DNA of 47,712 nucleotides, taken from positions 1 to 47,712 of the forward strand of contig CAJOFD010000011.1 in the NCBI GenBank assembly GCA_905233585.1, in the 5' to 3' direction. This document shows, piece by piece, positions 8,043-15,128 of this stretch. This stretch comes from an uncultured Bacteroidales bacterium. GTDB lineage: Bacteria; Bacteroidota; Bacteroidia; Bacteroidales; WCHB1-69. A program made the translations under genes and the position numbers. The stretch's first letter is position 1, and the number at the start of each line of letters is the position of its first letter. Under the pieces are notes generated by a model that did not search any database, was not told the origin of the DNA, and saw only the letters and a program-made list of their open reading frames with translations.

Positions 8043-8607
8043 ATTAAAAGTAAATGATTATGTTATTCTTTTGAAAAATAAAGAAGATATTGTGAAAAAT
8101 TCTGTTGGAATTATTAAAAGTATAAATACAACTTCAATCAAAGTTTTTTTCATAGGTAAAAAGAAGGATATTTTATTAAAATCTACAGATATAAAGTTTT
8201 TAGATATAACAAAGACAGGAAAACCTTATAAAGTTAAAATTTGTAATATTTGTCATGTACTTAAGGATAATTCTGAATTTGAAATTAATCAAACCGATGC
8301 AAAAGGAAGAAAGACCACCCGTCCATCTTGTAGAGAATGTAGAAAAAATATAAATGGAGTAAATCTTAATTCTGAAGATAGTAAAAAAATGGATAAACAA
8401 AAACCATCAGGAGTGGTTACGTGTCCTATTTGTGGGAAAACATCCATCGTTGGAGTTACAGCAAACATAGTGAAAGATCACAATCACAAAACAGGAAAAG
8501 GAAGAGCATGGATATGTGATAGTTGTAATACAGGATTAGGAAGATTTAAAGATGATATTACATTATTAAAAAAAGCAATAGACTATCTTAAAAAATATAA
8601 AGATTAA
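8035..8607 (+). CDS. HNH endonuclease, endonuclease VII-like; probable restriction enzyme
   Basis: The 190-aa protein starts at ATG 8035 (or 8032), overlapping the end of the regulator frame. Residues 1-60 look like a small beta-barrel domain. A first zinc module follows (Cys70, Cys73, Cys99, Cys102), then an HNH/endonuclease VII module: CPIC at 130-133, DHNH at 148-151, and CDSC at 161-164 with NTGLGRFKDD. This is the beta-beta-alpha-metal nuclease layout used by several type II restriction enzymes. It ends 2 bp from the convergent methyltransferase gene, its likely partner. The recognition site cannot be read from sequence. Confidence 0.75.
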   Translation: MNKLKVNDYVILLKNKEDIVKNSVGIIKSINTTSIKVFFIGKKKDILLKSTDIKFLDITKTGKPYKVKICNICHVLKDNSEFEINQTDAKGRKTTRPSCRECRKNINGVNLNSEDSKKMDKQKPSGVVTCPICGKTSIVGVTANIVKDHNHKTGKGRAWICDSCNTGLGRFKDDITLLKKAIDYLKKYKD

Positions 8608-8609
8608 TT

Positions 8610-9383
8610 TTATAAATCAAGAAAATTCACTCTGTTTTTTGAAATATTAACATACTCTTGAGATATATCAAAACCAATAAAATGTCTATTTAATAATTTT
8701 GCCATTTTACAAGTTGTACCGGAACCACACATAGGGTCTAGTACTATATCATTTTCATTTGTCCAAGAGAGAATATGATCTTGTGCAAGTTTTTCAGGAA
8801 ATATAGCTGGATGCTTAAAGGCAAACCTGTCATTTGTTGAACCGCCTAACCCAACAGCATATTCCCAAATATTTGTAAGTGTTTTTTCTTCTTTTAGTTC
8901 TGCTAAAACTTTATTGTTTATTCCATCTGCTTTTTTGCCTGCAACCAACATTTCTTTTCCATGTCGTTTGGTTTTTGTTTTTAAAGGATTAAAAGTTTTG
9001 GGACTTCCTTTGGATAAAACAAACATAAATTCAAAACAATTGGTATAAGCATTTGAACGCATAAAGGGAGTGTTCAATTTTTTATAAATCATTATATCAT
9101 GAATATTAAATCCTATTTTTTGAAAATATAGTGCCTGTTTGAAACTTGTCAAACTTTTATTGCCATTATGAATTTTATCTCCTACAACCCAAACAACAAT
9201 ACCACCTTTTTTAATAATACGGTATATTTCTGTAGCCGTATTTTCAAAATCAAAATTAAATCCTTGATAATTTCGTAAATTATCATAAGGAGGGGAGGTA
9301 AGAATAAGATCAATAGTATTATTGTCAATATTTTTCATTCCTTCAATACAATCGGTGCAATATATATTATCTATATTAATCAT
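8610..9383 (-). CDS. Site-specific DNA methyltransferase (N4-cytosine/N6-adenine type)
   Basis: I start this at ATG 9381-9383, giving 257 aa; an upstream TTG start is less likely. Motif IV (TSPPYDNLR, residues 29-37) comes first and motif I (DPMCGSGTT, 216-224) near the C-terminus, followed by GFDIS, the permuted order of beta-class amino-methyltransferases. TSPPY favours N4-cytosine methylation but does not exclude N6-adenine. The start lies 25 nt after the comM stop on the same strand, so readthrough from the comM promoter could drive it. It would protect host DNA from the adjacent HNH enzyme. Confidence 0.88.
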   Translation of the reverse strand: MINIDNIYCTDCIEGMKNIDNNTIDLILTSPPYDNLRNYQGFNFDFENTATEIYRIIKKGGIVVWVVGDKIHNGNKSLTSFKQALYFQKIGFNIHDIMIYKKLNTPFMRSNAYTNCFEFMFVLSKGSPKTFNPLKTKTKRHGKEMLVAGKKADGINNKVLAELKEEKTLTNIWEYAVGLGGSTNDRFAFKHPAIFPEKLAQDHILSWTNENDIVLDPMCGSGTTCKMAKLLNRHFIGFDISQEYVNISKNRVNFLDL

Positions 9384-9408
9384 AATGATAAACAATGTGT
9401 TATGAATT

Positions 9409-10947
9409 CTATTTTCCCCAATTTTCTCTGTCTAAACTTCTAAAGTTAATGGCTTCAGAAAGATGTTGTATTTCAATATTTTCACTATTATCCAAATCTG
9501 CAATAGTTCTGCTTACTTTCAATATTCTGTCATATGCTCTTGCGGATAACCCTAATTTTTCCATAGCCATTTTCAGTCTGTCTATACATTCCTGATTTAA
9601 AACACAATATTCATTTACCATTTTTGTGGTCATTTGTGCATTACAATGAATATTTTTGTAATTTTTAAATCGTTGATGTTGTATTTCTCGGGCAGCAATC
9701 ACTCTTTTTCTTATTGTTTCACTTTTTTCGCCTTTTCTTTTGTCTGACAAATCTTTAAATGGAACAGGAATTACTTCCACATGCAAGTCAATTCTATCCA
9801 TGAGAGGTCCGGAAATTTTATTTAAATATCTTTGTACTGCTCCAGGTTGGCAGGTACATTCTGTTTCAGGATGATTGTAATATCCGCATGGACAAGGATT
9901 CATTGCAGCGATAAACATAAACGAGGCAGGATATTCCACACTCATTTTGGAACGGGAAATATTTACATATCGTTCTTCCAAAGGTTGTCGCATAACTTCC
10001 AATACAGAACGTTTGAATTCAGGCAATTCGTCTAAAAACAATACACCATTGTGTGCCAATGAAATTTCTCCCGGTTGAGGATTTGAACCTCCGCCCACCA
10101 AGGCAACATCTGAAATGGTATGATGCGGTGCACGAAATGGACGAACAGAAATCAAAGAAGTGTTTTTGCCCAATTTGCCTGCTACAGAATGTATTTTTGT
10201 GGTTTCCAAGGCTTCATGCAAAGTTAAAGGGGGTAGGATAGAAGGTATTCTTTTGGCTAACATTGTTTTTCCGCTTCCTGGAGGACCTATCAATATGGCA
10301 TTATGACCTCCCGCTGCGGCTATTTCCAAGGCTCTTTTGGTATTTTCTTGTCCTTTGACATCTTCAAAATCAAAATCATATTCATTCAATGAATGATAAA
10401 ATTCTTCTCTTGTATTAACAATAGTTTGTTCTAAAGACTTGCCTTCATTGAAAAAATCAATAACATCTTTGATTGTTTCCACTCCATAAACAATCAAATC
10501 ATCTACAATAGCGGCTTCTCTGGCATTGTCTTTTGGAATAATAATGCCTTTAAAGCCTTGTTTGCGTGCTTCTATAGCAATAGGCAAAACGCCTTTTATG
10601 GGTTTTACATAGCCGTCCAAAGACAACTCTCCCATAATGATATATTTTTCTATTTCAGGTGTTTTTATCTGTCCTGAAGCCGATAAAATACCCAATGCAA
10701 TGGTTAAATCGTATGCAGACCCTTCTTTTCTGATGTCTGCTGGAGCCATATTGATGATAATTTTTTTGCCGGGAATTTTATAACCGAAATATTTCAATGC
10801 AGAATCTATTCTCTGTTCGCTTTCTTTTACGGCACTATCAGGCAAACCGACCAAATAAAAATTTACTCCTGTATCAACATTAACTTCAACAGTTATTGTG
10901 ATAGCATTTACTCCATAGATACAACTTCCGTATGTTTTGACTATCAT
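9409..10947 (-). CDS. comM: YifB/ComM-family magnesium-chelatase-like AAA+ ATPase
   Basis: This 512-aa protein is a full-length ComM/YifB relative. In naturally competent bacteria ComM is a helicase that aids branch migration during transformation. The N-terminal lon-protease-like fold (VNVDTGVNFYLVGLPDSAVKE, GELSLDG near 106) is followed by the AAA+ core with Walker A GPPGSGKT at 221-228, Walker B GVLFLDELPEF near 297, AAMNPCPCGYY near 350, and the C-terminal Mg-chelatase lid. Its final 17 codons lie in the right-hand 52-bp repeat brought by the cassette; the stop is TAG rather than the TAA of the left copy. Confidence 0.93.
   Translation of the reverse strand: MIVKTYGSCIYGVNAITITVEVNVDTGVNFYLVGLPDSAVKESEQRIDSALKYFGYKIPGKKIIINMAPADIRKEGSAYDLTIALGILSASGQIKTPEIEKYIIMGELSLDGYVKPIKGVLPIAIEARKQGFKGIIIPKDNAREAAIVDDLIVYGVETIKDVIDFFNEGKSLEQTIVNTREEFYHSLNEYDFDFEDVKGQENTKRALEIAAAGGHNAILIGPPGSGKTMLAKRIPSILPPLTLHEALETTKIHSVAGKLGKNTSLISVRPFRAPHHTISDVALVGGGSNPQPGEISLAHNGVLFLDELPEFKRSVLEVMRQPLEERYVNISRSKMSVEYPASFMFIAAMNPCPCGYYNHPETECTCQPGAVQRYLNKISGPLMDRIDLHVEVIPVPFKDLSDKRKGEKSETIRKRVIAAREIQHQRFKNYKNIHCNAQMTTKMVNEYCVLNQECIDRLKMAMEKLGLSARAYDRILKVSRTIADLDNSENIEIQHLSEAINFRSLDRENWGK
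9410..9461 (-). repeat. Right copy of the 52-bp direct repeat (functional comM end)
   Basis: Identical over 52 bp to 7666-7717; identity is lost at both edges (T/C before, A/G after). It supplies the last comM codons and stop. Perfect identity suggests a recent event or maintenance by recombination. Confidence 0.9.
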
Positions 10948-10970
10948 AAAAATTATTTGCTAAATTTTTA

Positions 10971-11002
10971 CAAAAGTACTTAAAAAATACATATCTGCCA
11001 AA
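10971..11002 (-). promoter_or_regulatory. comM promoter, TTTG-N20-TACTTTTG
   Basis: On the minus strand TTTG (10999-11002), a 20-bp spacer and TACTTTTG (10971-10978) form a near-perfect Bacteroidota promoter 24 nt before the comM ATG. It may also transcribe the methyltransferase gene by readthrough. Confidence 0.7.
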
Positions 11003-11074
11003 ATTTTATTTTTTAATTCCGCAAAGAGATTGTCAAAAACAAAATATTTTTTTAAATTATAGAATTTAAGCATT

Positions 11075-11107
11075 TTTCGCTTAATTGAAAAATAAATGTT
11101 ATCTTTG
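11075..11107 (+). promoter_or_regulatory. Promoter of the ATPase-ybeY-mnmG operon
   Basis: TATCTTTG at 11100-11107 with TTTCG at 11075-11079 and a 20-bp spacer. It overlaps the first codons of a longer possible reading of the ATPase gene, which favours the start at 11136. Confidence 0.6.
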
Positions 11108-11135
11108 TATTTTATTGAAAAGAAAAAAGATATTT

Positions 11136-11606
11136 ATGTTTTATTCGCAAATCGCTATAGATTCCAATATAGACAATCTTTCGGAGGTTGAAAAGTTTAT
11201 TGATGAAATAATGGACAAATATAATATTGACAAACAATATTATGGAATTTTCAGTGTGCCTTTGATAGAAAGTGCCAAAAATGCTATTGTTCATGGAAAT
11301 AAAAATGATATACATAAAAAGGTAACCATTTGTGTACAAGTTAAAAACAAGGGCTTGCAATGTTCCGTATCAGACCAAGGCAATGGTTTCGATTTTGAAT
11401 CGTTGATGAACAAACCGATAGAACAGCATTCTACCAATGGATTTTTAAAAATAAAATCTCTTTGCGAAAACATTTCTTTTGACAACAATGGAGCAACAAT
11501 TTCTTATATGCAAAATATTCCTGTTGTACAACAAAGAAATTCAAGAATAAAATTATTACAAAGGGAGAATAATACAATAGTGAAAACAAAAATATTGCAA
11601 AAATAA
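11136..11606 (+). CDS. Anti-sigma-factor-like HATPase (RsbW/SpoIIAB type)
   Basis: The 156-aa protein is a single GHKL ATPase domain. Motifs seen are the N-box ESAKNAIVHGN (45-55) and the G1 box SDQGNGF (79-85), with NGFLKIKSLCENISF near residue 100. Family members phosphorylate anti-anti-sigma factors or bind sigma factors; the partner here is unknown. I chose ATG 11136 over 11085 because the -7 element lies at 11100-11107. It is followed by ybeY with 1 nt between stop and start, and this ATPase-ybeY-mnmG order is common in Bacteroidales. Confidence 0.8.
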   Translation: MFYSQIAIDSNIDNLSEVEKFIDEIMDKYNIDKQYYGIFSVPLIESAKNAIVHGNKNDIHKKVTICVQVKNKGLQCSVSDQGNGFDFESLMNKPIEQHSTNGFLKIKSLCENISFDNNGATISYMQNIPVVQQRNSRIKLLQRENNTIVKTKILQK

Positions 11607-11607
11607 A

Positions 11608-12036
11608 ATGAAGAATATTTTATTTTATACCGAAAACGTAAATTATGTTTTACCTCATAAAAACAAGATACGCGAATTGTTAAATCTGTTGGCAAAAGAG
11701 GAAAAAAAAGAAATTGGACAACTGACATATATTTTTTGTTCGGATGAATATTTGTTGGAAATAAACAAACAATATCTTCATGCCGATTATTTGACAGATG
11801 TTATCACTTTTGACTATTGTCAAAAAGAGTTTGTTTCAGGTGATATTTTTATTTCCGTAGATAGAGTAAAAGAAAACAGTGTTTTGTTTTCCCAATCTTA
11901 TTTTGATGAAATGTTGCGGGTGGTTGTTCATGGTCTTTTGCATTTGTGCGGGTATAAAGACAAAAAAGAAAAAGAGCAACAACAAATGCGGAAAAAAGAA
12001 AATTATTATATAGAAAAATATAAAAAATTATTGTAA
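11608..12036 (+). CDS. ybeY: rRNA maturation RNase YbeY
   Basis: YbeY is a metal-dependent endoribonuclease for 16S rRNA 3' processing and ribosome quality control. The 142-aa protein has ADYLTDVITFDY near residue 58, SGDIFISVDRV near 77 and the metal motif HGLLHLCGYKDKKEKE near 110. The first two His are kept, but the usual third His after GYD is absent (GYKDK); I believe this is the usual Bacteroidota variant. It follows the ATPase by 1 nt and precedes mnmG by about 40 nt. Confidence 0.92.
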   Translation: MKNILFYTENVNYVLPHKNKIRELLNLLAKEEKKEIGQLTYIFCSDEYLLEINKQYLHADYLTDVITFDYCQKEFVSGDIFISVDRVKENSVLFSQSYFDEMLRVVVHGLLHLCGYKDKKEKEQQQMRKKENYYIEKYKKLL

Positions 12037-12054
12037 ATCAAAATTATATATAAT

Positions 12055-12070
12055 TGTTTCACGTGAAACA
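12055..12070. other. parS-like ParB-binding site before mnmG
   Basis: TGTTTCACGTGAAACA is a perfect 16-bp palindrome identical to the Bacillus subtilis parS consensus. It ends 7 nt before the mnmG ATG at 12078, so it lies in the leader. No parA or parB is in the window. Confidence 0.85.
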
Positions 12071-12077
12071 ACAACAA

Positions 12078-13946
12078 ATGAACGATATTTTCGATGTTAT
12101 TGTAGTAGGAGCAGGTCATGCAGGTTGTGAAGCGGCGATGGCTGCATCACGCTTGGGTGCAAAAACTCTGCTTATTACCATGAATTTGGATACCATTGCC
12201 CAAATGTCTTGCAATCCGGCAATTGGCGGTGTCGCAAAAGGGCAAATAGTTAGAGAAATAGACGCATTAGGCGGATATACTGCAAAAGTAACAGACGAAT
12301 CTACTATTCAATTTAGAATGCTGAACCGATCAAAAGGTCCTGCCATGTGGAGCCCGAGAGCACAATGCGACAAACAACAATTTTCTATTATTTGGAAAAG
12401 ATATTTAGAACACCAACAAAATCTTTTTTTAAGAGAAGATACCGTTGTTGATGTGGAAACAGAAAATAATGCCATTGCTGCTGTAAAAACAAAATTGGGA
12501 AAAACCCTAAAAACAAAAGCACTTGTTTTGACAGCGGGGACTTTTTTGAATGGCAAAATTCATATTGGCGAAGTGAATTTTACCGGCGGTAGAATAGGGG
12601 AGCAGGCAAGTTTTGGCATTACGGAAAAACTGATACATTTGAATTTTAAAACCGCCCGCCTGAAAACGGGTACCCCTGTGAGAATAGACGGCAGAACCAT
12701 AGATTTTTCCAAAATGGAAAAACAACAAGGAGATGACAATCCGCAAGGTTTTTCTTTTTATGACAAAAAGCCTGTGACAAACAAAAAATGTTGTTGGATT
12801 TGTTACACCAACACTCAAATTCACGATACTTTGAGAACAGGGTTTGAATTTTCTCCTATGTTTCAAGGACGAATAAAAGGCGTTGGACCGAGATATTGTC
12901 CGTCTATCGAAGATAAGATAGAAAGATTTGCCGACAAAGAAAGACATCAATTGTTTTTGGAGCCGGAAACAGAAAACGGTATTTCCTATTATTTGAATGG
13001 TTTTTCTTCTTCTTTGCCTGAAGAAATACAATTGAAAGCATTAAGACAAATTGCAGGTTTGGAAAATGCACATATTCTCAAACCCGGCTATGCTATCGAA
13101 TACGATTATTTTGACCCGACCCAACTGAAATCAACTTTGGAGACCAAACAAATAGAAAATCTTTATTTTGCCGGACAAATAAATGGAACAACGGGTTACG
13201 AAGAAGCGGCATCGCAGGGTTTGATGGCCGGAATAAATGCGGTAAGAAAAATCAAAAATCTGCCTCCTTTTATTTTAAAAAGAAATCAATCGTATATCGG
13301 TGTGTTGATAGATGATTTGGTAACAAAAGGAGTGGATGAACCTTATAGAATGTTTACCTCCAGAGCGGAATATAGAATCTTGTTGAGACAAGATTCTGCC
13401 GACACCCGATTATGTCCCTTGGCCTATGAAATAGGAATGATAGACCAAAATACTTTTGCCCAATTTGAACAAAGCCAAAAAAAACTTTGTGCTTTGATTG
13501 GATTTTTTGAAAACATGTGGGTTGAGCCGAATCAGATAAATGAATTTTTGGAACAAAAACAATTGTCATGTTTATCTCAAAAAACAAAATTTTCCCAATT
13601 GTTATTACGACCGCAATTGTCTGTTTTTGAACTGAAATCCGTTTTGCCCCAAATACAGGATTATTTGTATGCAAACGATATTGATGATACAATTTTGGAA
13701 AAGGCGGAAATTTTGGTAAAATATGCAAGTTATATAGAAAAGGAAAAACAGATGGCTGAAAAAATGCAGAATTTGGAAAATATAAAAATTCCGCAGAATA
13801 TGGATTATTTTTCCATACAGTCTCTTTCTACTGAAGCCAGACAAAAATTATCAAAAATACAACCTTTGACCATTGGGCAGGCTTCCCGCATAAGCGGAGT
13901 GTCTTCTTCCGATATTTCGGTGTTGCTTATCTTGTTGGGGAGATAA
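12078..13946 (+). CDS. mnmG: tRNA uridine-34 carboxymethylaminomethyl-modification enzyme, FAD subunit
   Basis: MnmG (GidA) works with MnmE to modify U34 of several tRNAs. ATG 12078 gives 622 aa, the normal length. The FAD-binding [12 protein letters not shown] lies at residues 9-20, [11 protein letters not shown] near 47, [14 protein letters not shown] near 150, [12 protein letters not shown] near 270, and [18 protein letters not shown] near 365. Readings that start earlier from TTG or GTG would translate the parS palindrome (giving MFHVK) and are rejected. It is the last gene of the ATPase-ybeY-mnmG group, and its stop codon abuts a second parS-like site. Confidence 0.95.
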   Translation: MNDIFDVIVVGAGHAGCEAAMAASRLGAKTLLITMNLDTIAQMSCNPAIGGVAKGQIVREIDALGGYTAKVTDESTIQFRMLNRSKGPAMWSPRAQCDKQQFSIIWKRYLEHQQNLFLREDTVVDVETENNAIAAVKTKLGKTLKTKALVLTAGTFLNGKIHIGEVNFTGGRIGEQASFGITEKLIHLNFKTARLKTGTPVRIDGRTIDFSKMEKQQGDDNPQGFSFYDKKPVTNKKCCWICYTNTQIHDTLRTGFEFSPMFQGRIKGVGPRYCPSIEDKIERFADKERHQLFLEPETENGISYYLNGFSSSLPEEIQLKALRQIAGLENAHILKPGYAIEYDYFDPTQLKSTLETKQIENLYFAGQINGTTGYEEAASQGLMAGINAVRKIKNLPPFILKRNQSYIGVLIDDLVTKGVDEPYRMFTSRAEYRILLRQDSADTRLCPLAYEIGMIDQNTFAQFEQSQKKLCALIGFFENMWVEPNQINEFLEQKQLSCLSQKTKFSQLLLRPQLSVFELKSVLPQIQDYLYANDIDDTILEKAEILVKYASYIEKEKQMAEKMQNLENIKIPQNMDYFSIQSLSTEARQKLSKIQPLTIGQASRISGVSSSDISVLLILLGR

Positions 13947-13962
13947 TGTTTCACGTGAAAAG
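13947..13962. other. Second parS-like site after mnmG
   Basis: TGTTTCACGTGAAAAG matches the parS consensus at 14 of 16 positions and keeps the TTTCACGTGAAA core palindrome. It begins at the base after the mnmG TAA. With the perfect site at 12055 it brackets the gene. Confidence 0.7.
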
Positions 13963-14189
13963 TTTTCGTAAAAAATTAAATATCAATAGTTTAATTTCAT
14001 TTCTACATTTTTTGACCAGCTTCAAAATAGTGAAAATCGATTTTAAGGCGGTTTTTCTGAAAAGATGACAATTATATTGACTGACACCCTAAAACACGCT
14101 TAAAATTGAAGTTTTTTATAATACACTGATTTAAAACAATTTGAGATAGTACAGTTTTTGGGTGGCTGTATGTTTAACAAAAAATTGCT

Positions 14190-14197
14190 TATCTTTG
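14190..14197 (+). promoter_or_regulatory. -7 element of the structured RNA
   Basis: TATCTTTG followed by CAAAA matches the -7 consensus. A start would fall near 14203. No well-spaced TTTG is visible; the nearest, at 14157-14160, is 29 bp away. Confidence 0.5.
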
Positions 14198-14202
14198 CAA
14201 AA

Positions 14203-14427
14203 ATTTAAATAGTATTTTTATGTAGAACAACAATTTTTGATATAGAAATAGCGGTTCGAAGTTATTCTTGATACTCCAATTTTCCACATTGTCTTTTATA
14301 TAGAAAGACACTAACTCAAGAATAGGTTCTCGAAATGCCGTATGTATTGCGGCGTGGGCAGGCTTGTTGGAGTTAGTGTGGGCGTGGAAACCCGGAGTAT
14401 CAGACAAGATGTTTCCACGCCTTTTTT
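14203..14427 (+). ncRNA. Structured leader or small RNA with alternative anti-terminator and terminator folds
   Basis: A long-range helix can form from TGATACTCC (14269-14277) with GGAGTATCA (14394-14402), then, past a 3x3 internal loop, TTTCCAC (14281-14287) with GTGGAAA (14384-14390). Inside it CACTAACTC (14309-14317) pairs with GAGTTAGTG (14370-14378), leaving a lopsided bubble of 21 and 5 nt. The same GTGGAAA is also part of an intrinsic terminator, GGCGTGGAAAC (14381-14391) with GTTTCCACGCC (14411-14421) plus six T. The two folds exclude each other. Closing stem, bubble and apical stem recall 6S RNA in outline, but identity is not established; a riboswitch or attenuator for the next gene is the other reading. 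Confidence 0.6.
14381..14427 (+). terminator. Intrinsic terminator directly before the XRE gene
   Basis: Eleven perfect base pairs (14381-14391 with 14411-14421), a 19-nt loop and six T at 14422-14427, ending 5 nt before the ATG at 14433. Its left arm overlaps the long-range helix of the RNA. Confidence 0.8.
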
Positions 14428-14432
14428 ATGTC

Positions 14433-14783
14433 ATGGAAAATAAAAATATGCAGCAACAAAGTCTTCATATCGGGCACTTGGTGAAAACCGTTTTTGATGA
14501 AAGCGGGCTTACTGTGGCGGAGTTTGCCAAACGGATATACTGCGACCGCACCAATGTATATAAAATTTTTGCCCGCCGCAGCTTGGATACGGCATTGTTG
14601 GTGAAAATTTCCAAAGCCTTGCAACACAATTTTTTTGTGGATGTGATGAATATGTCCGGCTTGGCGGCGGATATTCCCGTTCGGCATAGTTTGATGCTTT
14701 CTATAAATGATATGTCTGCAGACAATATTGATACGCTGTCTCATTTCTTTGAATCCTTGAAAAATCAGAAAGACAGTGAATAA
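14433..14783 (+). CDS. XRE-family HTH transcriptional regulator, 116 aa
   Basis: ATG 14433 is chosen because the longer reading from 14364 would translate the terminator. The HTH lies at about residues 15-70: HIGHLVKTVFDESGLTVAEFA, CDRTNVYKIFARRSLDTALLVKISKAL. This domain style is frequent in Bacteroidota and is DNA binding. The C-terminal part (SLMLSINDMSADNIDTLSHFF) has no recognised motif. Expression would require readthrough of the terminator ending 5 nt upstream or another promoter. A 15-bp palindrome overlaps the stop codon. Target genes are unknown; the envelope gene group downstream is a candidate only by position. Confidence 0.75.
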   Translation: MENKNMQQQSLHIGHLVKTVFDESGLTVAEFAKRIYCDRTNVYKIFARRSLDTALLVKISKALQHNFFVDVMNMSGLAADIPVRHSLMLSINDMSADNIDTLSHFFESLKNQKDSE

Positions 14784-14790
14784 TATTCAC
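14776..14790. repeat. 15-bp palindrome over the XRE stop codon
   Basis: GTGAATA, A, TATTCAC is a perfect palindrome around a central A, overlapping the stop at 14781-14783. A related GTGAATA...TTCAC word recurs in the hairpin at 14984-15012. It could be an operator; nothing else supports this. Confidence 0.35.
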
Positions 14791-14860
14791 AGGAAAAACA
14801 ATTGAAACTATGGGAAAATTGGTAAAAAACAGAAAAAGTCCTTCGGCTGATATTGACATT

Positions 14861-14948
14861 TTTCGGGGTGGCCGAATATTTCATATAGAAAGATTTCGGG
14901 GTCAGCGGATATTTTGATGAAAAAAAATTCGGGGTAGGCGGATATTTT
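14861..14948. repeat. 33-bp tandem repeat, about 2.7 units
   Basis: Units start at 14861, 14894 and 14927, exactly 33 bp apart. Each has a GC-rich core TTCGGGGTnnnCGnATATTT and an A-rich spacer. On the minus strand the repeat is open and reads an 11-residue unit (KYPPTPNFFSS, KYPLTPKSFYM, KYSATPKNVN). No start signal or normal protein surrounds it, so I treat it as a DNA repeat. The rest of 14791-15128 holds a hairpin and a promoter. Confidence 0.75.
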
Positions 14949-14983
14949 TGCCTGTACTCTTGTCTTGAACCTTTACATATCCC

Positions 14984-15012
14984 CAAAACCGTGAATATTT
15001 TTCACGGTTTTG
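14984..15012. terminator. Hairpin, possible terminator after the XRE region
   Basis: CAAAACCGTGAA (14984-14995) and TTCACGGTTTTG (15001-15012) pair perfectly around a 5-nt loop. Only a broken T-rich tail follows, so termination is plausible but not certain. Confidence 0.5.
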
Positions 15013-15038
15013 TGATTTGTTTTCACTACTCAAAGTGC

Positions 15039-15069
15039 TTGCAAAAGTGCTTTGTAAGTACTTTTGCAA
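15039..15069 (+). promoter_or_regulatory. Promoter with a 10-bp inverted repeat before the envelope operon
   Basis: TTG at 15039-15041, a 17-bp spacer and TACTTTTG at 15059-15066. TTGCAAAAGT (15039-15048) and ACTTTTGCAA (15060-15069) form a perfect inverted repeat that covers both promoter elements, as an operator would. Confidence 0.5.
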
Positions 15070-15128
15070 AAAATAAATTAGTAATTATAAGAACCGACGT
15101 AGCGATGAGATAACCGCTAAAAGAAAAA

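Larger units (their letters stand above)
7718..9409. mobile_element. Restriction-modification cassette inserted at the comM 3' end
   Basis: About 1.7 kb between two identical 52-bp direct repeats. It carries a C-type HTH regulator (frameshifted), an HNH endonuclease and, on the other strand, a DNA methyltransferase. There is no integrase, transposase or terminal inverted repeat. The arrangement fits insertion with a long target duplication, as described for other type II restriction-modification gene complexes. comM is restored by the right-hand repeat, so the host gene stays intact. Confidence 0.8.

Noticed and set aside
7718-9409. Classical insertion sequence or integrative element
   Set aside because: No transposase, integrase or terminal inverted repeats were found, and the flanking duplication is far longer than IS target duplications.
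10070-10100. A GGATTTGAACCTCC stretch that looks like a tRNA T-arm
   Set aside because: It lies inside the conserved comM coding sequence and no acceptor, D or anticodon arm surrounds it.
13946-14068. A 40-codon frame beginning MFHVK after mnmG
   Set aside because: The start is produced by the parS palindrome, and the remaining sequence has no recognised motif or conservation signal.
14251-14260. GCGGTTCGAA, another T-loop-like word
   Set aside because: No cloverleaf can be drawn around it; it is in the single-stranded part of the structured RNA.
14861-14948. CRISPR array
   Set aside because: The units are directly contiguous with short A-rich variation, there are fewer than three full units with spacers, and no cas gene is present.
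14765-14986. A 73-residue frame on the minus strand with KYPPTP repeats
   Set aside because: It has no promoter or ribosome-binding site, overlaps the XRE gene end and reflects the 33-bp DNA repeat.
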